Of a stretch of DNA of 8,108 bases, positions 1 to 7,100 are shown piece by piece. The notes under the pieces are model-generated. The model worked only from the letters and a program-made list of their open reading frames with translations. It was not told the origin of the DNA and searched no databases. The stretch covers positions 1-8,108 of the forward strand of contig CAYUYM010000158.1 of NCBI GenBank assembly GCA_964449305.1, given 5' to 3'. Position 1 is the first letter of the stretch. Each line of letters starts with the position of its first letter. The DNA is from CAYUYM01 sp964449305. Its GTDB lineage: Bacteria; Bacteroidota; Ignavibacteria; SZUA-365; CAYQST01. A program made the position numbers and the translations under genes.

Positions 1-1
1 G

Positions 2-769
2 GAGCTCACGGCGCGCTTCGTGCAGGCTGCGGGCATCCTGCGCGACAGGTTCTCCTTCCAGGCAGGTGCCGGTGGAACCGCGCTTTCCTTTGCCATCTTT
101 CTCCGGCAGATGATGATCGACCAGGGGATCCGGGCGCGTTTCGTGCGTGGTGGAAGCACCAAGTACCTCGTCGCGATGCTGGAGGAGGGACTCACAGACT
201 ACATCCTGGACGGGCAGACCTTCGACCTTGATGGTGTGCGCTCGATGCGCGACAACCCGCGGCACATCCACACGAATCCCTTCGTGAGCTACAACTACCA
301 CGGCAAGGGGAATGTGGCCTCGATGATCGATGTGGTGGTTCTTGGTGCCACTGAAGTGGACGTGAACTTCAATGCCAACGTTGTCACGCACTCCGACGGG
401 CGGCTTCTCCACGGCATCGGCGGCTGGCAGAACTGCCTGTTCTCGAAGTGCACCATCCTGCCCATCCCCAGCTTCCGGGATCGCATCCCCGTCATCGTTG
501 ACGAGGTGACCACGCTGTGCGGACCGGGCGAGCTCATCGACGTCATCGTCACGGAGCGGGGCATCGCCATCAACCCGCTGCGGCAGGATCTCATCGACGC
601 GACGCGGAACAGCGGGCTTCCCATCAAGGCCATCCATCAGCTCCAGGCCGAGATCGAGTCCATCTGCGGCGGAAGACCCTCCAAGCCGGTGTTCACCGAC
701 AAGGTGATCGCCGCCATCAAGTGGGTGGATGGCACCGTGATCGACGTGGTGCGGCAGATCGCGCCCTGA
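2..769 (+). CDS. citF: Citrate lyase alpha subunit, C-terminal half (5' end outside window)
   Basis: This is the alpha subunit of citrate lyase, which in the family acts as the acetyl-ACP:citrate ACP-transferase half-reaction of citrate cleavage to acetate and oxaloacetate in the cytoplasm. The open frame runs in from the left edge (first full codon at base 2). The GTG at 20 is an internal valine, not a start. About 255 residues are visible of a family usually near 510. Family landmarks are FQAGAGGTA near the edge, VRGGSTKYL, the block MIDVVVLGATEVDVNFN with its conserved EVD glutamate (codon 353-355), SDGRLLHGIGG, and GIAINPLRQDL near the end. These resemble enteric CitF in order and spacing. 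The C-terminus looks complete and is followed directly by a strong terminator, so citF is probably the last gene of its operon. The citD/citE partners would lie to the left and are not seen. ATP-citrate lyase is unlikely because its sequence is unrelated. Confidence 0.93.
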   Translation, partial: ELTARFVQAAGILRDRFSFQAGAGGTALSFAIFLRQMMIDQGIRARFVRGGSTKYLVAMLEEGLTDYILDGQTFDLDGVRSMRDNPRHIHTNPFVSYNYHGKGNVASMIDVVVLGATEVDVNFNANVVTHSDGRLLHGIGGWQNCLFSKCTILPIPSFRDRIPVIVDEVTTLCGPGELIDVIVTERGIAINPLRQDLIDATRNSGLPIKAIHQLQAEIESICGGRPSKPVFTDKVIAAIKWVDGTVIDVVRQIAP

Positions 770-786
770 CGAAAGCGGATTGCGTG

Positions 787-841
787 CGATGCCGGTGCGA
801 TGCGCAGATGATGCGCGCATCGCACCGGCATCGGTCTTTTT
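787..841 (+). terminator. Rho-independent terminator after citF
   Basis: A perfect 19-bp stem (787-805 pairing with 815-833) closes a 9-nt loop at 806-814 and is followed by GTC and five T at 837-841. It starts 17 bases after the citF stop and separates citF from the DUF438 operon. The stem is long and very GC-rich, so it should be a strong terminator for plus-strand transcription. Confidence 0.92.
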
Positions 842-870
842 CACGCTCCTTGGAACTCTGCTGATGATCC

Positions 871-942
871 ACTATGTTAGCAAAGTAGATAAAAGACTCG
901 ATTATCTTGTAAAATCCTTTTCACATTTTGATTGGAACACAC
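871..942 (+). promoter_or_regulatory. AT-rich leader, probable promoter region of the DUF438 operon
   Basis: This stretch between the citF terminator and the ATG at 943 is clearly richer in A and T than anything around it, as expected for a promoter. A TAAAAT at 910-915 could be a -10-like element, but there is no convincing -35. The Bacteroidota-type -7 motif (TAnnTTTG) is matched only in its TTTG part at 927-930. The start of transcription cannot be fixed from sequence alone. The ribosome-binding signal before 943 is weak (GGA at 934-936), unlike the strong ones of the two downstream genes. Confidence 0.5.
887..907. promoter_or_regulatory. Short dyad in the DUF438 leader (possible operator)
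   Basis: AGATAA at 887-892 is mirrored by TTATCT at 902-907 with a 9-nt spacer, just upstream of the TAAAAT at 910-915. The 6-bp arms are perfect but do not extend. The position would suit a regulator-binding site, but a 6-bp dyad in AT-rich DNA can also arise by chance. It does not match an FNR/DNR consensus (TTGAT-N4-ATCAA). Confidence 0.3.
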
Positions 943-2187
943 ATGAGCGAATTGATCGACAACACGGCAAGAAAGAAGGCGGACCTGAAGAAGCTGATAC
1001 TGCAACTGCATGAAGGGAACGATCCGGAGACGGTGCGGCGGAAGGTGATGGAAATCATGGGTGATGTGCCGTACGGGTTGGTGGTGGAGGTGGAGCAGGA
1101 GCTCATCTCCGAGGGCCTGCCCACGCAGGAGGTGCTGAACCTCTGCGATCTGCATTCGGCGGTGCTGCATGATGCCATCGATCTCACAGGCGCCAAGGTG
1201 GTGCCCGAGGGGCATCCCGTGCACACGTTCGAGTTGGAGAACCGCGCTCTCGAGGCGCAGATTCGCGTGATCGAACCGCTGCTCGATGCGGTGGCGGATA
1301 CGCGCGATCCGCAGGCGCTTCAGGAACTCATGATGCGCATCCGCGTGGAGTTCAACGCGCTGATGGATGTGGACAAGCACTACCGCAGGAAGGAGAACCT
1401 GCTCTTTCCGTTCCTCGAGAATCACGGCATCACCGGTCCCCCCACGGTGATGTGGGGCAAGCACGACCAGATCCGTGCGCAGATGAAGGCGGCCTTTGGC
1501 ATCCTCACCCAGGCCGACACGGTGGGTGCCGACGAGATGTTCACCGCCACCGAGCTTGCCCTGAAGCCGGTGCTTCGCGCCATCATCGACATGATCGGGA
1601 AGGAGGAGAAGATCCTCCACCCGATGGCCATGGATCGACTCACCGACGTGGAATGGTACCAGATCGCGCAGCAGAGTCCGGAGATCGGGTTCTGCCTCGT
1701 CGATCCGACGGTGACATGGCAGCCGGAGCTTTCCACACTCGAGCATCTTCCGCTTCAGGGCACGGATCGCATCAACCTGCCGAGCGGAAGCTTCACCATC
1801 CAGGAGCTCACCGTGATGCTCAACACGCTTCCTGTCGACCTCACCTTCGTGGACAAGGACGACAACGTGCGGTACTTCACGCAGGGACGGGAACGGATCT
1901 TTGACCGCAACCGTGCCATCCTCGGACGCAAGGTGCAGATGTGTCACCCGCCGCACAGCGTGCACATCGTGAACCAGATCGTCGATGATTTCCGCTCCGG
2001 GCGGCAGGACAGTGCGGCCTTCTGGATCGAGATGGGTGGCAAGTTCATCCACATCGAGTACTTCGCGATGCGCGACGAGGCGGGCAGCTACCTCGGCACG
2101 GTGGAGGTGTCGCAGAACCTCACCGGGCTTCGCGCACTCACCGGAGAACGACGCCTCCTCACCTATGACTCGAACGGAGGTGCATGA
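943..2187 (+). CDS. DUF438 / hemerythrin-like (HHE) / PAS domain protein
   Basis: A predicted cytoplasmic sensor-like protein of 414 residues. Domain order is DUF438 (about residues 5-75, with QLHEG and VEQELISEGLP), a hemerythrin-type HHE four-helix domain (about 88-235) and a C-terminal PAS domain (about 285-395). Candidate di-iron ligands are H91/H94 in GHPVHTFELEN, H146 and E151 in KHYRRKENLLFPF, H174 in WGKHD, and E221/E222 with H226 in KEEKILHP. The PAS domain has the family blocks NTLPVDLTFVDKDDNVRYF, a Cys-His-Pro-Pro motif at 334-337 and FWIEMGGKFIHIEYFA. There is no signal peptide, membrane segment, kinase or DNA-binding domain, so how a signal would be passed on is unclear. The ATG at 943 is preferred over an in-frame TTG at 928 because family members start at MSELI. 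It overlaps the next gene by one base, implying translational coupling. Family assignment is firm; a role in sensing or handling O2 or NO is inferred. Confidence 0.9.
   Translation: MSELIDNTARKKADLKKLILQLHEGNDPETVRRKVMEIMGDVPYGLVVEVEQELISEGLPTQEVLNLCDLHSAVLHDAIDLTGAKVVPEGHPVHTFELENRALEAQIRVIEPLLDAVADTRDPQALQELMMRIRVEFNALMDVDKHYRRKENLLFPFLENHGITGPPTVMWGKHDQIRAQMKAAFGILTQADTVGADEMFTATELALKPVLRAIIDMIGKEEKILHPMAMDRLTDVEWYQIAQQSPEIGFCLVDPTVTWQPELSTLEHLPLQGTDRINLPSGSFTIQELTVMLNTLPVDLTFVDKDDNVRYFTQGRERIFDRNRAILGRKVQMCHPPHSVHIVNQIVDDFRSGRQDSAAFWIEMGGKFIHIEYFAMRDEAGSYLGTVEVSQNLTGLRALTGERRLLTYDSNGGA
2176..2180 (+). promoter_or_regulatory. Ribosome-binding site choosing the start at 2187
   Basis: GGAGG lies inside the end of the DUF438 gene. 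Two ATG codons follow in the same frame, at 2184 and 2187. The spacer is only 3 nt to the first and 6 nt to the second, so 2187 is the better start. The resulting ATGATGA arrangement overlaps the upstream TGA (2185-2187). Confidence 0.7.
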
Positions 2188-2717
2188 TGAGCGACGCACA
2201 GCACATGACCGACATCACGCCCGACACCACCGTCGGGGCATTGCTGGCCGCCTTCCCGCAGATCGAGGATGCGCTCATTGATCTGGCTCCGCCCCTCGCA
2301 GCGCTGCGCAATCGCGTCCTGCGCGAAACCATCGGCACGGTGGCCACGTTGCGTCAGGTGGCCGAAATGAGTGGCAAGCCACTCGGGTTCATGATCAACG
2401 AACTGCGCACGAAGGCCGGCCTCGGTACCTACAACGACCATGCCTTTGGTGACGGCGATCGCGGCATCGCTGCGCCGAAGTGGTTCGATCAGGAACGGAT
2501 TGCCGTCAGCTACGACGCCCGCATGGACCTTGCCTCCGGTTTCCATCCGGCGCAGAAGGTGATGCAGGAATTGGACACGCTGCCCGATGGTGGCATCTAT
2601 GAACTCATCACACCATTCAAACCCGGACCGCTTATCGAGATGGCGCAGCAGCGTGGCTACGCTTCCTGGTCGCGTGAAACAGGCCCTTCCGAGATTCGCA
2701 ACTATTTCGTACGATAG
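2187..2717 (+). CDS. DUF1858-DUF2249 two-domain protein
   Basis: A small soluble protein of 176 residues with two recognised domains of unknown function. The N-terminal DUF1858 domain (about residues 9-79) begins ITPDTTVGALL and continues LAPPLAALRNRVLRETIG and VATLRQVAEMSG. This helical module is also found at the front of ScdA/RIC-type iron-sulphur repair proteins. After a linker (about 80-97) comes DUF2249 (about 98-176), with WFDQERIAVSYDAR, SGFHPAQKVMQEL, ELITPFKPGPLIEMAQQRGY and a terminal IRNYF. No cysteine is present, so a metal or persulfide cysteine chemistry is unlikely within this chain. It is translationally coupled to the DUF438-HHE-PAS gene, so the two products probably act together. 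DUF1858 and DUF2249 proteins recur near NO- and nitrite-metabolism genes in other bacteria; applying that here is an inference. Confidence 0.88.
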   Translation: MSDAQHMTDITPDTTVGALLAAFPQIEDALIDLAPPLAALRNRVLRETIGTVATLRQVAEMSGKPLGFMINELRTKAGLGTYNDHAFGDGDRGIAAPKWFDQERIAVSYDARMDLASGFHPAQKVMQELDTLPDGGIYELITPFKPGPLIEMAQQRGYASWSRETGPSEIRNYFVR

Positions 2718-2732
2718 AACCGGTAATTGCCT

Positions 2733-2764
2733 CATGGGAGCTCCGGAGAATCCGGGCTCCCATG
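2733..2764 (+). terminator. Strong intergenic hairpin, terminator-like but without a T-run
   Basis: The 9-bp arms CATGGGAGC (2733-2741) and GCTCCCATG (2756-2764) continue, past a bulged T at 2742, into five more pairs (2743-2747 with 2751-2755) around a GAA loop. It starts 15 bases after the stop of the DUF1858-DUF2249 gene. The DNA after it has no run of T, so it may be a weak or factor-dependent terminator, or a 3'-end stabiliser that lets some transcripts run on into the cytochrome gene. Confidence 0.6.
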
Positions 2765-2791
2765 GATGGCAGTCGAAGCACCTCGGCGTGC

Positions 2792-2828
2792 ATTGATCCC
2801 TCTCCTCACATAGATCGACGGCATCAAT
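2792..2828. repeat. Inverted ATTGAT / ATCAAT pair upstream of the cytochrome gene
   Basis: ATTGAT at 2792-2797 is mirrored by ATCAAT at 2823-2828, with a 25-nt spacer. Each arm contains an FNR/CRP-type half site (TTGAT, ATCAA), but the spacing is far from the 4-nt FNR arrangement. It could be two separate half sites or coincidence. It sits in the 132-nt gap before the cytochrome start, where a promoter would be expected. Confidence 0.25.
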
Positions 2829-2849
2829 CACCACTCACAAGGAGCACCC

Positions 2850-4088
2850 ATGAGACTCACTGCAGTCCTGCTTCTCGGCTGTCTGTTCATGACGCAACAG
2901 GCTGCCGCGGCAGTGGATTGCCTCGTCTGCCACAAATCCAGGACCCCGGGGATTGTCTCCGACTGGCAGATGAGCAAACACGCCCAGAACGATGTCACCT
3001 GCGCCACCTGCCATGGTGACAGGCATTCCAAGACGACCGATTTCGCGAACGCCGAGATGCCCACGCCCAGCATCTGCGGCCAGTGCCATGAAGAACGGGT
3101 GGCACAATTTTCCAGGGGCAAGCACGCTGCCGCGTGGGCCGCGCAGAACGCCATGCCGGCGACGCATTTCCAACCCATGGCGCTCATCTCCGGAATGAAG
3201 GGATGCGGCGGCTGCCACAAGATCGGCCTCAAATCGGATGAGGACATGAAGGCGCTCAAGGCCGACGGCGCCGGATATGGCGTGGCTTCCTGCGACGCGT
3301 GTCACACCCGTCACACCTTTTCCCTCGACGAGGCCCGCCAGCCGCAGGCCTGCCAGACCTGCCACATGGGCTTCGATCACCCGCAATGGGAGATGTACTC
3401 CAGCTCCAAGCATGGTGTCCGTCATCTGCTGAAACAGAACAAGACGCTGCCCGAGACCGCGATGGCGCCGCGCTGTCAGGATTGCCACATGCCTGATGGC
3501 AACCACGAGGTCCGTACTGCATGGGGCTTCCTCGCCGTGCGGCTGCCGATGCCGGAGGACAAACAGTGGGCCTCCGATCGTGCCGTCATTCTGCAGGCGC
3601 TGGGCGTGCTCGATCCCACGGGCAAGCCGACAGCACGCCTGGAAGTGGTGAAGGCGGCGGACGTTGCACGCCTCACACAGGAGGCATGGCAGGTGGAGCG
3701 GGACAAGATGGTGAAGGTGTGCAGCAAATGCCACTCCTCCGCTTTCGCGCTGACCGAGCTGTCCAAGGGTGACGACATGATCCGGCAGGCCGACCGTGAA
3801 ATGGCGCAGGCCATCACCATCGTCGCCGATCTCTACAAGGATGGCATCATCCCAAAACCTGCGTCCTACAGTCACGCCTTCCCGGATCTTCTCACCTTCA
3901 GCAACACCGCCACCGTGGTGGAGCAGAAGCTCTTCGTGATGTTCCTCGAGCACCGGATGCGCGCATTCCAGGGCTCCTTCCACATGAATCCGGACTATGC
4001 CTTCTGGTATGGCTGGAACGAGATGACACACGACCTCGCCGAGATCCGCGAGCTCGCCGAGTCCATGAGGGCGAAGAAGGGGAAGTAG
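2850..4088 (+). CDS. Octaheme c-type cytochrome, hydroxylamine oxidoreductase (HAO) family
   Basis: An exported multiheme enzyme or electron carrier of 412 residues. Residues 1-21 form a signal peptide ending AAAA, so it acts in the periplasm. Eight CxxCH heme sites start at C24, C51, C76, C119, C148, C168, C209 and C291. HAO-family blocks are CDACHTRHTF (148-157), MGFDHPQWEMYSSSKHG (173-189) and HMPDGNHEVRTAWGFLAVRLP in two overlapping parts (213-233). By analogy heme 4 (C119) would be the catalytic site, and D176-H177 probably match the catalytic Asp-His pair of HAO. The helical tail after heme 8 contains NPDYAFWYGWN (380-390). Whether Y383 or Y387 equals the cross-linking tyrosine of true HAO cannot be settled by eye. 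It is shorter than Nitrosomonas HAO (about 550 residues), closer to reductive or uncharacterised relatives. AAGGAG at 2839-2844, 5 nt before the ATG, supports the start. Hydroxylamine, nitrite or NO are likely substrates. No quinol dehydrogenase partner is in view. Confidence 0.88.
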   Translation: MRLTAVLLLGCLFMTQQAAAAVDCLVCHKSRTPGIVSDWQMSKHAQNDVTCATCHGDRHSKTTDFANAEMPTPSICGQCHEERVAQFSRGKHAAAWAAQNAMPATHFQPMALISGMKGCGGCHKIGLKSDEDMKALKADGAGYGVASCDACHTRHTFSLDEARQPQACQTCHMGFDHPQWEMYSSSKHGVRHLLKQNKTLPETAMAPRCQDCHMPDGNHEVRTAWGFLAVRLPMPEDKQWASDRAVILQALGVLDPTGKPTARLEVVKAADVARLTQEAWQVERDKMVKVCSKCHSSAFALTELSKGDDMIRQADREMAQAITIVADLYKDGIIPKPASYSHAFPDLLTFSNTATVVEQKLFVMFLEHRMRAFQGSFHMNPDYAFWYGWNEMTHDLAEIRELAESMRAKKGK

Positions 4089-4133
4089 CGCGGGGGCTGG
4101 ACAACATCCCACGCTGGTCAATCATCAGTATGC

Positions 4134-4157
4134 CGGTCCGCCCTCACAGGCGGACCG
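4134..4157. terminator. Hairpin between convergent genes (likely bidirectional terminator)
   Basis: A perfect 9-bp stem (4134-4142 with 4149-4157) around the 6-nt loop CTCACA lies in the 92-nt gap between the stop of the cytochrome gene (4088) and the stop of the minus-strand giant gene (4181). There is only a short TTT at 4163-4165 downstream on the plus strand. The position between two convergent stops supports termination in both directions. Confidence 0.65.
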
Positions 4158-4180
4158 TGCAGTTTCCAGCGTCCGCCGTT

Positions 4181-7100
4181 TCACCTCGCGAGTATCATGG
4201 CGCGGGATGCCACCACTCCGGCTGTTGTGAGCATGCAGCGGTACACTCCGGAAGGAAGGGCTGAGGCGTCGAAGGTCACGACGTGCCGCCCCACCGGGAC
4301 GATGCCGTCGACCAGCGTGATCACGCGCCGGCCATGCATGTCGTAGACCGCCAAATCGGTGCGGCTCGCGTCAATCGTTTCAAACTCGATCCGGGTCATG
4401 GCGTTGAAGGGATTGGGGCGGTTCTGCATCAGATCGACGCGCCCCCGCAGATCGACAAGCCTGTCCCCACCCTCGTGACACACATCCACGCAGGCTTCGC
4501 AGGAGCTTGCGGGAAGCGTGACGGCGATGGCGGGATCATCCCAGGTGAACGCATCAACCACGATGTCGGAGCAGGGAACGTCCGCGAGAAGCACCATCGC
4601 GCGGAAGCCTGCGAGCGGGCCCGCAGTCTGATCCGGCGTGCGCGAGCCGGCGATGCGGATCACCATGTCACGCCCCTCGGTGCGCACCACTGTGTAGGGC
4701 TGCTGCGGCTGCATGACGAAGCGGTCGAACCGCACATCGGTGGTGAAGCGGGACGATGTCGCGGGCAGGTTGGCCGAGGCCGTGAGCTCGATGCCGATGG
4801 TCACGACCGTCCCCGCGCTGTGCACCGACGGTGATGGACACTGGAGCGCGATGGTGGATGTGGCTGCGGCGCCGGTCACCTCGACGCGTGGCGAGCATCC
4901 GCGGCAGCCCGTGCTGTCGGTGACGCACACGTGATACCATCCTGCCACCATCGCCTGATGCTGCTGCGCCGTTGCGCCCGCGATCAACGTGTCGTTGCGA
5001 TACCACTGCCATGTGACTGCCGATGAGCATGTCAGCAGCCGGCCGGCCTGCGTGACCGTCGGTGCGGGATCGGGATGCAGGAACACGACAAACCCGGGTG
5101 ACTGCACATCACAGCCGGACGAGTCCCGCGCGTCCACAGTGTAGACGCCGGCATCATGGGCAACAAACGTCGTGCTGTCAGCTCCCGGGATGGGAAGCGC
5201 ATTCCGGCTCCAGGTGTGATGCGTGAACCCCGGTGGACACACGAGAACCACAGAATCACCAGGACAGAAGGGCATGGATCCCATGGCGCTGATCATGGGG
5301 TGTGCTTCCCCTCCGGCACGGATCACGAGTGTGTCGGACCGTCCCTCGCATCCCACGCTGTCGTGGGCGATCACCCAGAAGCGGCCGGGCGAATTGACGA
5401 TGATGCATGGCGTGCTGTCCATGGTGGACCAGGTGTACGAGGTGAACCCTGCAGGAGCGCACAGAATGCTGCTGTCGCTGCCGCAGAGCGCCATGCGGGA
5501 GGCAGTGACCACCATGTGCGTCCCGGTGCCGATCGCCACAGAGAGGCTGTCGAAGGAGGCACACTCCCCATCATTGACGTCGATCCCGATTCCGCCCAGC
5601 CCCGCCGTGCCCCAGCGGATGGTGACCGCCGGAGTCCCGTCCCCGGCTTCGACGATGCCACCGTTGACGCGCCATGCATACGTGGCCCCAGGTGATACAG
5701 GCGTGGTGTATGTGCGTCGTGCCTGCACGCACACTGCCGTGTCGCCGTCAATGTCGGCAGGGGACAGGGGATGGGTGACGACCACAAGTGGAGGCGTTGT
5801 ACCGATGCATCCCGTGGTGTCGACCACATCGGCGTGGTACATCCCGGCGGCGCGCACCACGATGGTCTGTGCCGTGTCACCCGTGGACCAGCGCATCACC
5901 CGGAACGGCGGCGGCAGCGAGAGCGCGAGTTCCTCCCCCGGGCACAGGATGCTGTCGCCGCTGGTGATGATCGCCGGCGCTGGCGCCTCCTCCCCGATGA
6001 TGGTGACGAATGGGGAGATGCCCTCGCAGTCACCTCCATCACTCACCAGAACACCGCAGACAAAGGGTGCAGCGAGGGCGGTGATGTGGATGGTGTCGCT
6101 CACCGCGCCGTTGGACCAGTCATGACGCGCATAGCCCTGGTCGGTGGTGATGGTCAGGACACGTCCGATGCATGCGTGGAGAAGGGTGTCGCGCGTGATG
6201 CGCCTTCCGTCGACATACAGTGTGGGATGCAATATCGAGTCAATTGTGACGCTGGCGCGGACGGTGTCCCTGCATCCCCCCGGCGTTTCGATCACGCATG
6301 CAAGCGCAGCGGTCCCTGCCGTGTCCCACGCCACATCGATCGCATGTGTGCCTTGCCCCGCGTGCAACCTTCCACCGGTCACGATCCACGAGTAGCGGAA
6401 GAGGGAGCTGTCCAGGACGGAATAGGTGATGGTGCTGTTGAGGCACACCGAGGTCGGCCAGCGGGCGGCCTGCATGGCCGGAATGGAATCCATGGTGACG
6501 ATGATGGATGCGGTGGCCTCGCAGCCGTCCACGTTCCTGACACGCACATGGTATTTGCCCGGAGTGGTGACGGTGATGGCGGGCTGCGTCAGCCCCGTGC
6601 TCCATTCGTAGCGCACGAACGGCTCGGAGGTGCGGAGCTGGATGCTGCCGCCGTGGCAGAGCGGGCCGGAGGGGATGATGCCGACCGTCGGCCGGGTGAG
6701 GACGGTTATTCTGCACGGCTCCGAGGTCCCGCTGCACACGCTGTCAGAGACATCCACAGTGTAGACGCCCGGCTGCGTGGTGCGCAGCACAGGGCCGGTT
6801 TCACCGGACAGGGGTGCGCCATCCCGCCTCCATTCGTGATGCTCGAAATCACCGGCAACACGAAGCGTGGCGGTGTCGCCCTCGCACAGCGATGAGTCCG
6901 ACACGATGAGCCATGGACGGTATCCTTCTCCCACCTGCACGGGCAGCCGTGTGCTCCCCATGCAGCCGCTTGCAGAGTCGATGGCGGTCACGACGATCTC
7001 CTTCATCCCAAGCGTCTGCCAGTGGATGACGGCCGATGACGCAGTCGACGGGCCGATGATGCTGCCTCCTGTGACGGTCCACGCGTAACGCACGGGCCGC

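Noticed and set aside
20..22. GTG as the start of the citrate lyase gene
   Set aside because: The frame is open to the left edge and the protein matches only the C-terminal half of CitF, so this codon is internal.
928..930. TTG as the start of the DUF438 gene
   Set aside because: Family members begin at the MSELI position encoded from 943, an ATG, and nothing upstream of 928 resembles a ribosome-binding site.
877..2199. Long minus-strand open frame (440 codons) opposite the DUF438 gene
   Set aside because: It mirrors a well-supported gene in GC-rich DNA, where antisense stops are rare. Its translation is rich in His, Arg and Leu with no recognisable domain.
2850..2882. Lipoprotein signal (LLGC at residues 8-11) in the cytochrome
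   Set aside because: Only ten residues precede the cysteine, too few for a usual lipoprotein signal, and the hydrophobic stretch continues to a normal cleavage site near residue 21.
2835..4121. Long minus-strand open frame (428 codons) opposite the octaheme cytochrome gene
   Set aside because: The plus strand has a signal peptide, eight CxxCH motifs and a good ribosome-binding site. The antisense product has no recognisable features.
4134..4157. Hairpin as an attachment or integration site
   Set aside because: It lies exactly between two convergent stop codons, there is no tRNA gene, integrase or direct repeat nearby, and termination explains it.
5223..6895. Plus-strand open frames of 300 and 374 codons opposite the giant gene
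   Set aside because: They are low-complexity shadows of the repeat-coding strand, and the minus-strand frame has clear domains and a T9SS sorting signal.
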